DNA from: Prosopocoilus inquinatus
Lineage: Eukaryota > Arthropoda > Insecta > Coleoptera > Lucanidae
Direction: 5' to 3'
DNA length: 64,000 nt
NCBI GenBank assembly: GCA_036172665.1
Contig: CM069872.1
Coordinates: 46,982,101 to 47,046,100, forward strand
In this document: positions 35,752 through 45,895 of the stretch, piece by piece
How positions within the stretch are numbered: position 1 is the first letter of the stretch
Layout of the letters: each line of letters begins with the position of its first letter
Notes under the pieces: generated by a model
Told to the model about the DNA's origin: nothing
The model's input: only the letters and a program-made list of their open reading frames with translations
Database searches by the model: none
Program-made: the position numbers and the translations under genes

Positions 35752-38279
35752 TATGAGAATACAAAAGCTCTAAGGAAACAAACAGTAGGACACGCTTACG
35801 AAACGACGAAAATGAAGAACGAAAATATTATTATCATAGTCTCTCAAACTTAATTCAGTTTCCATTGGCATGACATGTGTAGAAGGGCATCGCGATCAAC
35901 GATTGCTACAAATCCCCTCAGAGTCTAAGTGCATGGCGCTGGATCGCGTTGAGTGGGAGACAGTAACTCGCTCTTGAATTATTTGTGAGAGACTGTGATT
36001 ATTACACAGAAGTAATTGGTATCATCATTAAAAACCTTATCGTAGCTGCTAACTGCCTTTAAAACAAATCTGAAACTCATATTATGACTTTTATCTTGTC
36101 TTAATGTGCAGTGTTTCAGTCGGTTCAAGGAAGTTATGGACGATTTCAAGAAATTGAACATCAAGAACTGCAAAAAGAAAGCAAGAATCAAGTTGTAAAA
36201 GGAGATTGAGTGCATGTAGGCCTATGGGTTCAAAACCCGTAGAAAATTTATGATGTTATAAGAAAATACTTTAACACGAATGCACAACAGACGATTGAGC
36301 AGGTATTTCGACGCGCCGAGATGGGTAGCATTCGAGTATAAGAGACATATAACACGATGTTATTTTAGTATAAAATATATAAAAAAAATATTGTAAATTG
36401 ATAGAGTCAAAGTATCACAGAGAATTGGTTAATTCACTTCCGTGTCAGCTTTCACAAATTTTATTATACTCCTACAATATCATCGTGTCATATGGACCGA
36501 AGACAACACGACAAAGACAATCGAATTTAAATGTTTGTATTTATTTTTTAACATTGAAATGAATGAGGCTTAAACGTAAGATGCAAGAATTAAAGCAAAT
36601 ATTTTAAAATTTTGCGATTTCTTCTCTTCAAATATTTTAATTTAAATTGCTTTGTCGTACATTGGGTTTAGTAACGTATGCACCTCTGTTATATTTACCG
36701 CCAAATTTATCCAGAAATCTCTCAACTAATTAAACACCACATTGACACACACTAGTACGTACAGTATTCAGAGCGTGTCTGAATTTATGATAAAATGTCA
36801 ATATTCCTTTAGGAAACTAACTAAACACAAGGGGATGTTCTCGACTTCAGAAATGTTCTAGCTTGTGAGAGAAAATGATCAATACACTACTGAGTAGGAG
36901 TATTACAAAATGCACGTGCAACGAAGGATAACCACAGACAAAGAAAAAACAATCCACTTCGCCCTATGTACTTGAGGTTTTCCACGAACATTTGACTTCT
37001 TTCTTACACCATTTTCCAACATTCCCTATTCCCTCCTATTTTGCAAAATATAAATTCGGTTACATTTTTCATCAAAGAAGACAATCTCTTTTGCCTTTGC
37101 AATCTCAGCAGATTCGATTTGCACGAAATTGACAACAATATTTATATTTATAGATTATAACATCCCTCTAACAGTAAAAGATAAAAAAAAGGAAAAATAA
37201 CATAGCAAGAAACATTTTCATCTCCATCTCATTCTTTTCTTATTTAGAAATTAACCCGTACCACTGATGTGCCCAATTTGTAATTATCTGAGACCGGCAC
37301 AAAAATATCACGACTGTGTAATAGTCTTTGCAATCAGGTGATCAGGGCTTGCCAACGGCGTTGTTGAAACAGCGTTTATCAAATTGTTTTCGTCGTGGGG
37401 CGTCTTGGTTTTTGCTGCGTATAAAATCGAATAACCAACATGGTTAGTACATTGTGACGGAGTGGTTAAGACTCACTTGAATAACTTTTTTTATGACCGA
37501 CATTTAAATATTATTATTTACGTTTCTGCTCCTGACACCGGAAGTGACGACTGTGGTTACAGCGGAGTGATAACGCGCTCTACACTTGCCTTACGTTGAC
37601 CTTGACATTTCCATGCATCTCTATGGTAACTATTTATCATTTCGTTATATTTTTTGCCATATTTTCTTCTTGTGTTTACGTAGTTTATTTGCATTCTACT
37701 TCATTTTGTTCGTCAACATACTTTATAGATCTCTGATAAAAGTTCGCCTCTGTGGCACTTTATTGTTTTCAATATCTTCAGCCCTTTGTGTACTCTCGAA
37801 CACTCAAGTGACAGGTTCAATATAATTTAGGAAAAATATTATAGAGGAATAAAATTGTAGGGTGAAAAGCACAGAAGTTAAATAAACCATGGACCGCCCT
37901 CATCAAGTATAGTAACATGTAGTTCACCTGTTCCTCGATTGAACTGCAATATAAGAAAGTACGACTCCTTTCAATTCTTTTTGGAAATCTCGAGTCCACT
38001 TGATTAATTGATACTCCCTCGGATGTAATAGAAAAAGAGATTGAAACATTGTTTAATATTATTAGTCAATCATGTAACAAACAATTATAAGTAATAGTAA
38101 TCATCATTGAACTATCTTTTTCTTCTTGTGTAGTAGCATAATTAACTTATTTTTTTTAACTTTTTGATTGGCTTCTGGTTTGCTTTGGGAAGTGCGAAAT
38201 TGTTAAACTGAGCTCTGGTAAACTGCAGGGCACTTACTTATAAATGATGTCGGTATTATCAAAATCGCTCGAGCGTTAA
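35752..38279. other. Non-coding, with one repeat fragment near 36440
   Basis: No gene was recognised. The frames at 35979-36215, 37586-37825 and 37817-37999 have no domain; the middle one is hydrophobic because the strand is T-rich. The segment at 36440-36496 is listed separately. Confidence 0.4.
36440..36496 (+). repeat. Fragment of the 2.2-kb-locus repeat
   Basis: CGTGTCAGCTTTCACAAATT, then TTATTATACTCC and ATCATCGTGTCATATGG match the flanks of the motif-bearing repeat at 2217-2340. The CTGAAGAAGC...GAAACGTC core is absent here, as if deleted. Confidence 0.5.
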
Positions 38280-38956
38280 GGGGCCCACACACTTAGTTCA
38301 AATGACACGAATTGCGCGAATCAAGATTGCACGGTTCTTTTTTTGCTCACGGGCTGCGAACTTTTAGCGCAGTATCTTCAGATCGATTTAATGCGCAAAC
38401 AATGGTATCTTGAAGTTGTCTCCTAGCCGTGGCGGCGACAATAGCAAGGAAAAAAAAGGAAGAAAAATTATACAAAATGGTGCAAAAATTGACTTTTGAG
38501 AAAAAAGATTCTATTTCTATTCATATTAATCTATCGAGTAAATTTAAATTAGAACCAAGAGATCGATGTTTAGAATTGTTGCAACTTGTAACCAACCTTT
38601 CTCTACAAAAATTTCCCTCGTAGAGAACGTACTTTTTATAACCGCTACTCTTGATACATTTTCGTCCACTTCCTTCAGTTGATTTTCTAATTCTTCATAA
38701 GCCTTACTTTTCATAAGCCGGTCGGTTTGATTAAATTTTCCGCAGACATAGAAAATTTTTGTACAATTAATAAAATCGTATAAAGGGGCCCGCACACTTC
38801 GTTCAAGTCGCGCGAATTAGTCTGCACTTACCTGTCCCAACGTACCAGAAATCCAGTGTGTGGAGAAGAAAACGTTACGGTGCAAAATCTGTTTGATACA
38901 ATTTTGGTTCGTGCGGTTTGGTTTGTGCGATCCAATTGTCCAAGTGTGTGGCCCAC
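38280..38956. mobile_element. TTAA-flanked element with GGGCC(C)ACACACTT inverted ends
   Basis: The left end TTAA|GGGGCCCACACACTT (TTAA at 38276-38279) faces the inverse right end AAGTGTGTGGCCCAC|TTAA (TTAA at 38957-38960). An exact TTAA duplication is the hallmark of piggyBac insertions. No transposase is present in 677 bp. It overlaps the next element, which shares the same terminal motif, so one of the two pairings may reflect a nested or deleted copy. Confidence 0.6.
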
Positions 38957-39208
38957 TTAAGAATTCTTTAGAAATCATCGCTGTGAACAGTGCGCCTATG
39001 CGGTACGTACTACTGAGTGGAAGGAACAGCACACAAACTGCAATTGAGGAATATACACACCTGAGCGTACATTCAGAAAATCTAACTGAAACAGATTTTG
39101 CACAACGATTAGAAACGTACCGTTTTTTTCTCCGCACACTGGGTTTCTAGCACGTTCGAACACCTCCATGCGAACCAATTGAATTGAACGAAATCTGTGG
39201 CCCCCTTT
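38782..39208. mobile_element. Fold-back element related to the preceding one
   Basis: The left end AAAGGGGCCCGCACACTTCG and the right end CTGTGGCCCCCTTT are inverted. Further in, CAGTGTGTGGAGAAGAAAACG (about 38855) is mirrored by CGTTTTTTTCTCCGCACACTG (about 39125), and CAAAATCTGTTT by AAACAGATTTTG, giving long imperfect arms. The open frames on both strands (38817-39150) are inverted-repeat artefacts. Confidence 0.65.
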
Positions 39209-39239
39209 AAAAGTGGTGTGCTTGTTTTGACCCTTAAGC

Positions 39240-40290
39240 AGGCCACTCACTGGGCAACATGTTGAACAACATGTTGGGCAAAATGCTGAACAACATGCTC
39301 GCATCAATAAGTTGTTTGTAGACGGGATGGTCAATATGTTGTAAGTTGTGGCCTGCTGAAGATATGTTGACGAACATGTTGCCTAGCAAGCTGCCAAATA
39401 TGTTACCTAATGTGAGGCTTGTTGAAAATATGTTGACGAAAATGTTGTATTGTTATTATTATGTTATCCAAAATGTTTCCCAACATGTTACCTACACGAT
39501 GCCTAATGAGTGGCCTATTTTAGGGCAATCTTACACACACCGGCGTAAGATGCCGGTACTCAAATTACCGTTTTCATACTCACTGGGCAACATGTTGAAC
39601 AACATGTTGGGCAACATACTGAGCAACATGCTGGCAGCAATAAGTTCGCTTGTTTGTAAACAGGATGGTCAACATGTTGTAAGTTGTGGCCTGCTGAAGA
39701 TATGTTGACGAACATGTTGCCTAGCAAGCTGTCAAATATGTTACCTAGTGTGTGGCCTGTTGAAAATATGTTGACGAACCTGTTGCCCAACGTGTTGTAT
39801 TATTATTAGTAACCCAAAATGTTGCCCAACATGTTACCTACACGTTGCCTAATGAGTGGCCTACTTTAGGGCAATCTTACACACACTGGCGTAGGTGGCC
39901 GGTACTCAAATTACCGTTTTCATACTCACTGGGCAACATGTTGAACAACATGTTGGGCAACATACTGAGCAACATGCTCACAGCAATAAGTTCGCTTGTT
40001 TGTAGACAGGATGGTCAACATGTTGTAAGTTGTGGTCTACTGAAGATATGTTGACGAACATGTTGTCTAGCAAGCTGCCAAATACCTATGTTACCTAGTG
40101 TGTGTCCTGTTGAACATATGTGGACGAACATGTTGCCCAACATGTTGTATTATTATTATTATGTTACCCAACATGTTACCTACATGTTGCCTAATGAGTG
40201 GTACACTTTAGAGCAATCTTACACACACCGGCGTAGGTTGCCGGTACTCAAATTACCGTTTTCATACATAGCCTGATACGGTAGATAATT
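39240..40290 (+). repeat. Three-unit (about 340 bp) tandem array rich in CAACATGTTG palindromes
   Basis: Units begin near 39248, 39582 and 39928 with CACTGGGCAACATGTTGAAC. Each proceeds through CAGGATGGTCAACATGTTGT (GGGATGGTCAATATGTTGT in unit 1), GAAGATATGTTGACGAACAT, TTATTATTA(TGTTA)CCCAA, TGCCTAATGAGTGG and a spacer ending CAAATTACCGTTTTCATAC. AACATGTT occurs about sixteen times in roughly 950 bases. The two edges of each unit are themselves inverted (GGCCACTCA.TGGGCAACATG against its mirror around CCTAATGAGTGGCC), so each unit is a fold-back that has been tandemly duplicated. The cysteine-rich minus frame at 39560-39790 is an artefact of the repeated word. Confidence 0.88.
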
Positions 40291-40297
40291 TGATTAC

Positions 40298-40426
40298 ATT
40301 GTATTCGGTGCCGGCGTCGTCGTTAGCTCCAATTTTGCCAAAATTTGTGAAAATGTTTACCCGTAAGGGTGTATTCACAAACATCGGTAAAACCGGCGCC
40401 GGCAACGCACCGGCACAGAATGCAAT
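40298..40426. repeat. 129-bp inverted repeat with GTGCCGG/CCGGCAC ends
   Basis: ATTGTATTCGGTGCCGGCG at the left is mirrored by CGCACCGGCACAGAATGCAAT at the right. The inner part has ACCGGCGCCGGCAACG and GTGTATTCACAAACATCGG. It follows the tandem array directly and looks like a small GC-ended MITE. No target duplication is evident. Confidence 0.55.
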
Positions 40427-42186
40427 ATATTAAATAATAATGCATTTCAATTGAACTAAGCGCTAGTAAAGTATATTTTAAATAACTTATTCTAATAATA
40501 TAGTATTCGATAAGAGTTATTACCTCAAGCAGGCTGTAAGTTATGCTGTTCAAGAGCTCGGTAAATTTACTATCTACTTGTGCAATAACTTTACATATTC
40601 ACATTAATAGTTCAAGCTGCTTATCTGAATTTACGACGAGGAGCCATTTTTATTGATCCGCCAAAAGGAAAAACAAAATTGAATAGGCAATTTATTTGTG
40701 TGTGGATCGCTGGCAGCATAATTAAAAATTCCGTATGATGTGCTTATTAACAATTCGAAAACATAAAGCAAGTACACGATAATAAACCGAAGATAAGATA
40801 TTGTATACCCACGCAGCGTGGCCGACAATCTTAAAATTCGATTAGGTATTCATATTATGGGTGTTGGTTTGAATATAAACACGCACTAAATAATCTCCTC
40901 GGCAGCGAGCACGCATCGAAGAGAGGTGAGTCATTACTCGTTACGTTGAAGATGGAATCCGGCTGATACTCGTAATCCGGTAGCTAAGTAGATTACGGTG
41001 TTCTCCGTGTTCCCACGATTAGTGGGCTGTGGAACAGTTAATCATACAGGACGCTGCTGCTCAAACTCTCTAACAACTGCTGCAGTCTACAATCTCACAA
41101 ATACGGACATTCCCGCTGCCATTATATCCTGCCTCGGTTGTGTATTCTATTTCAGCGTCATTGTTTTGGTTTGTTTTCATAAATGTTTCTTCCATCAGGA
41201 ACAGCGTTATCTGGCCTTTCAATTTACCGCAGCCGACTGAGTGTAAATGCTACTTCTCATTATCTAATTCTCAGTCTTTTGCCCACAACTTCTACACACA
41301 AAGAACATCTCCGAGAAATATTTCTTGCTTCGCCTTCACAGTCTTGTCTACATTCATCCTTAAGCAATTTGTTTTACAGACTTTCTTACCTTGTCGTCCT
41401 TAGGCGTCTTTACTTTCAACGCTACCTTCTATACAACAACTATGTCTCCTCTATTCCAAAATATGTTTCCTTGTTTCTTCTCGAAGATTTACAAAGCGAC
41501 TTGTTTGATATATTGTTTCAGATGATACTCATTTGAAAGTAGTTATAAATACACCCAGTGATCTTTTAAAAAATCAGAAGATCCAAACGGTAAGAACAGT
41601 TTGGAATTTTCGAAACGTAAATCTTTTTGAAACCAGTGAAACGATTTGAAGATCAAAATTGTTCGCTACAGTTCTGTTTTGCAACTCTAACCAAACTCGC
41701 TTGTAATTTAAACTCAAGTAATTATCCGCAACAATTCAGTTTGTAACTTAATTAACTGGGAACTCTGCTTAATATTTACGATCACCTGCAACAAGAGCTA
41801 ATTATGAAGCACGAAATAAACGAAATTAAAACAAAAGGTTTAAATAAACGAAGAAAAGTTTTAATTTTTTTTTTCCACATGTAAGAAATAAACTTGCTGC
41901 GTTTTATCTGAATGTTGTCATGTTTTGCTTTTTATTATGATGATAGAGGCTCAACAATCAGGAATTCTTTAATACTGTTCGGAAATATACTGCGCAATTA
42001 TTTTAAAATCTCACAAATCCATAACGTTGTTGAGTAACCAATCATGCACAGAACACATATGGTACATGAAGATAAATGAACAAATAAAAACAAAGTATCT
42101 ATGACTTTATTATTTCAGAATGCGACATAGGGCATATTGCACTGTAAAAGATGGCATGGTGTATTAAGTTCTGTATAGTGTTTGTA
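40427..42186. other. Non-coding; pyrimidine-rich stretch at 41040-41530
   Basis: Overlapping plus-strand frames at 40998-41240, 41140-41403 and 41183-41536 coincide with a C+T-rich strand, which makes stop codons rare. The leucine/serine-rich products have no recognised domain, and only one of the three frames could be real. 40840-40990 is GC-punctuated. Confidence 0.3.
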
Positions 42187-42420
42187 AAACCGGCTTCACA
42201 CATTCGTGTACGCACATGAATGTTGGATGTTCTTACACTAACAGCGTATATGTACATAGTTTTTATTCGTGAGTGAACTTTTAGTATAGTTTACTCAAAT
42301 GTTCGACCTAGCAATACGTGCGCAGACAGAAAGTATTAGCAAACATTCGTGCGCGAACATTCGCCCCCAAATATTCACCGAACGCACAAACATTCGTCCA
42401 CGCATGTCTGGAGCCGGTTT
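42187..42420. mobile_element. MITE-like element with AAACCGGCT ends
   Basis: The left end AAACCGGCTTCACACATTCG and the right end (inverted AAACCGGCTCCAGACATGCG) match imperfectly. The interior repeats the words ACATTCGTG and CGCACA/CGCACG on both strands (AACATTCGTGCGCGAACATT). The spacing is 234 bp. The target duplication is unclear. Confidence 0.6.
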
Positions 42421-42768
42421 AAGTATTATAAAATCTGTCAGTTTTTCGTAAATTTTAAATATTTATATATTTTATATATTATATAACACGGTGATACGGT
42501 CCTAAAGAGTTGTTTTAATTACGGCCAGCTGAAATATATGTTGGGCGATCAGTTCCAGAAATTGCGTGCGTATCATTTGTGATGAAAACAGTTCTTATCT
42601 CAGATTTGGTAACATTTGTCGTCTTTCTTTTGTAATACATGGTCACAAATTTCTACAATCACAAGTCTTATAACTTGTAAGTCTTTTTATATATGAGATA
42701 TCGTGTGGAACAGCCTTAAATTGAGGTGAATTTCATTTACATTTAGTTTCTACTCGCACTCTAATTAA

Positions 42769-44763
42769 GGTGACCAGACATTCCGATATTAGCGGAACAG
42801 TCCAGATTGTTAACGGTGTGTCCCGCGTCCCGCAGAGTTATTAAAAACCCCGCTTTTTGGAAATAACATATCTTTTGTAGATTAGACTTTGTCGAATAAA
42901 TTATAAACCAATTATGAAACTAGGAGTCTTTTGAGTCGACTGTGAGTCTATTAAATAAGATCTATTTTATATCATTCTATTTAATTTTGTATATGTATTA
43001 TAGTGGGACAATGCCCTCTTTGAAAACTTTTTTATTTCCATATAAAATAGCGACATCTTACTATCGCTTTTTGACCTAACATTGCAGTAGGATAGACAAA
43101 TTGAAGCGGGATTTGCTCCTAATGAGTCCCCCATGCAAGGCGGCCATGCTTGCTGTCAAAGCATAATGAAAGATTTTAGAAAAATTTTGTGCAAATCGTT
43201 TTTGATTGCAGTGAGAACCTCGAGCAGCCTCTGGACAGCTGTTTCAGCCCTGCTTGGGGCTTCTTCAGCAGAAACGTAGCTCGACATTCCCACTGCAGAC
43301 CAAAAACGACTTGCCCAATTTATTCGCAAATGCGATGTAAGAATGATGAACATATAAAATAGCGACATCTTACTATCGCTTTTTGACCTAACATTGCAGT
43401 AGGATAGACAAATTGAAGCGGGATTTGCTCCTAATGAGTCCCCCATGCAAGGCGGCCATGCTTGCTGTCAAAGCAGTGGGAATGTCGAGCTACGTTTCTG
43501 CTGAAGAAGCCCCAAGCAGGGCTGAAACAGCTGTCCAGAGGCTGCTCGAGGTTCTCACTGCAATCAAAAACGATTTGCACAAAAAAAAAAAATTTTTCTA
43601 AAAAATTTTTTATTTCCGTTCAAAATAATTGGTTGTTAAAAAATACTACATTTTTTCATAACACAAAGCTATAGATGAGTACGTAGGAATGAAATATTAT
43701 TTGAATAAAACAGTTTTTCTCTTCTCGCCAAGAGATGGCGCCCCGAATGATTTCTGTCTTTCTGTTACGTTTTGGATTCTGTTTTCAATATAATTTAAAA
43801 AAAAAGTTTTACTGAGAGTATCAAGATAAAATCGCGTTTTGGAAGTTCGGTTAGGGCACCTATTCATTTTAAAAAAATGAAAATAACTGAACAAAGAGAA
43901 GGCGTTCTAAATAAATCACTATGACGTATTTAGTTTTATGTTTAGATTACCCGAAAGTACTGCAAAGTCAGAACCAGAAGTTATTACTGAGAGTGTCCAA
44001 CATTAACAAGGCGATAACCTACCATTTGAAACTACAAAAAAAACTAGCTTTCATTTCTGATCAAGAGACGACGCTCCGAATCATCCCTTCATGATTCTAT
44101 TTTAGATTTTCAATTTAGTTTTCAAATTAAATTCGTTGCGAGGTTAAAAAATAAATATTGTTACAGGAAATTTGGATAAAGTTTTGGTCGAGAGATGGCG
44201 GTTTCGATCATTCCTGTCATGCCTTGATATTTATTTTGAAGCAGAATTCTAAACATTTCAAAGTTAGACGGCAGTGATCTTGCGGAGGACATTGACGTGA
44301 AGATGGAATGCATTTATAGGAAAGTTGGAATGACTCTTACACTTACTGTGCGCATAGATTTCACATATTTTTGATGTAATAAAAGAAATTTTAAACATGA
44401 AACCTTTGTCTTTTGATATTCGATTAAATTAGTTTTCACTTTGGGATAATAAATGGCGCTTCAAATTCTATTCAATACGAGGCGCTTCAATATGAGAAGC
44501 CAATACTTTAACTAACCTAGACTAAAGAATAAAATTTATTAAAAGTACATAGAATATTGATTTCTTTTTTTATTATGTAATTAATTTTAGTTTTTATTCC
44601 GAGTAATAATTAAGTTTAAAATAAGGGAGTTAGGGTGGTCGATAGAAACTTTCTTTTCTCTTAAGGGATCGATTCTTAAAAAAGGTTGGGAATCCCTGAT
44701 TTAAATGCAAAGTTATTTTGTTGGTTATGTTGGGTTGTCCCGTCTCACCCACCTTTGGTCACT
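42769..44763. mobile_element. 2-kb TTAA-flanked composite element (piggyBac-like ends)
   Basis: The left boundary is TTAA|GGTGACCAGACATTCC and the right boundary CACCTTTGGTCACT|TTAA, read inverted as TTAA|AGTGACCAAAGG. GGTGACCAGA with nearby GGAACAGTCC/GGGACAACCC words is a common TTAA-element terminus. The interior lacks a piggyBac transposase. It holds the rearranged repeat at 43039-43584, a degenerate series of AGAGATGGCGC-type units (43730, 44065, 44195, 44450), and near 44680-44699 a hAT-like end (CAGGGATTCCCAACC inverted). It is therefore a patchwork of nested insertions. Confidence 0.6.
43039..43584. repeat. Direct-plus-inverted duplication of the 61.5-kb repeat unit
   Basis: The block 43039-43163 is repeated directly at 43351-43475 (offset exactly 312). 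The block 43185-43296 is repeated inverted at 43473-43584. All parts occur once, in simple order, at about 61472-61697. Identity between the copies is very high, so the rearrangement is recent. On the minus strand, open frames read INWASRFWSAVGMSSYVSAE followed by EAPSRAETAVQRLLEVLTAI. Inside lies CTGCTGAAGAAGCCCC..GGGCTGAAACAGC, a stem-loop of the retroelement-tail type. I do not recognise a protein family with confidence. Confidence 0.85.
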
Positions 44764-44912
44764 TTAACTATAAAATTCATCCAGCTCGTTAAGAGCATAT
44801 TTACTAAAGTCATACAAGTATAAAATTGCAATAAATACATTCATAGGCGTTTCAAAAGTCAACCTCCTTTAAGTCCAAAATGAAAATCTTACGTACCTAT
44901 GCTATACATATA

Positions 44913-45893
44913 CCGGGTGGAAAGTTTCAAACCCGAACATAGCAAAGTTCCAATGAGAACTACGTTTCTGTACATTACTGCTCGCCATTTAAAGGTACAA
45001 AAATGGTAATGGTATTAAATGAAAGATAAAATTAAGGCCAATGTTATCGTGTTAAAATTATTCCTATTGTGTTAATACTTTTGAAATAGATATTAAATTT
45101 TTAAATTTCAAATGAAAAATGTAGTCGCCTTAGTATGTCAGATTTGAAGTTTGCAGTTCAATAACCAGAATTTTGTACAATATACTTCTTATTCAAAATA
45201 AAATTCCATTCATCTGTGTAGCATACTAACGATGAAAAACTGTTAGGATTTATTTCTTTGCTCCTGCATTGCTTCACAAAATACTTTCCTACTATTCTTG
45301 TTAATTTCAATACAATGTTAATGCCAACTGGATTTGTGGAATTGATGTTGTTTTTTAATATTCTTTACAGTTGTGTGTAACTTATTCTTGAATAGTGTGA
45401 AATTTATTTAATTCTGAGTACAATTGAATTTAAAACTGATTTAGTATCGACATGTGTCGATACCCATGGCACCATTTCAAATTTATTGATAGTGTCAGAA
45501 AGAACAGTATTTTTGTATGCAATGACATGGAATACAATTATCATTCTAATAAAGAAAGAATTGTTGTAACTTAAACGACAAGAGTACCTACCTATTATTT
45601 GCTCTGTACAATAATTCATAATATTTTTTGACTGACGTATAACTTATTTGCTATTAATTGAAACAACTGAAAGTTTCAAACCTGACATTTTTCGTTTAAA
45701 ATTTGAAAATTTTATTTATATTCCGAAAGTATTAATATTTAGGAGTAATTTTAACACCATAATATTGTCCATAATTTTCTCTTTTCTTTAATACCATTGC
45801 TATTTTTGTATCTTCAAATGTCCAGCAGCAATTCACAGAAACATAGTTGTCAATACAAGTTTGCTATGTTCGGGTTTGAAACTTTCCACCCGG
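44913..45893. mobile_element. 981-bp mariner-type element with about 260-bp TIRs, TA-flanked
   Basis: The ends CCGGGTGGAAAGTTTCAAAC followed by CCGAACATAGCAAA are identical on both sides for about 35 bases. The similarity continues inward imperfectly for roughly 260 bases (GTTTCTGT, ACAAAAATGGTAATGGTATT against ACAAAAATAGCAATGGTATT, GTTAAAATTA.TCCTA). TA is at 44911-44912 and 45894-45895. The central 480 bases hold a 71-codon minus frame (45404-45619) without a recognised transposase motif. It is non-autonomous, or a decayed element with unusually long TIRs. Confidence 0.88.
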
Positions 45894-45895
45894 TA

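Noticed and set aside
38817..39334. 100-110 codon frames on both strands
   Set aside because: They coincide with the arms of a fold-back element and are mirror artefacts.
39560..39790. Cysteine-rich small protein (CCPTCCSTCCP-like) on the minus strand
   Set aside because: The cysteines come from repeated reading of the TGTTG word of the tandem array; the frame is a repeat artefact.
39240..40290. CRISPR-like array
   Set aside because: The units are 340 bp, nearly identical throughout, with no unique spacers and no cas genes, and the host is a eukaryote.
41183..41536. 117-codon leucine/serine-rich frame
   Set aside because: The strand is pyrimidine-rich, so stops are rare; no domain, and two alternative frames are open over the same bases.
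43473..43584. Active hammerhead ribozyme
   Set aside because: The invariant CUGAUGA core is altered (CTGCTGA) and no convincing stem III with a cleavage triplet was found.
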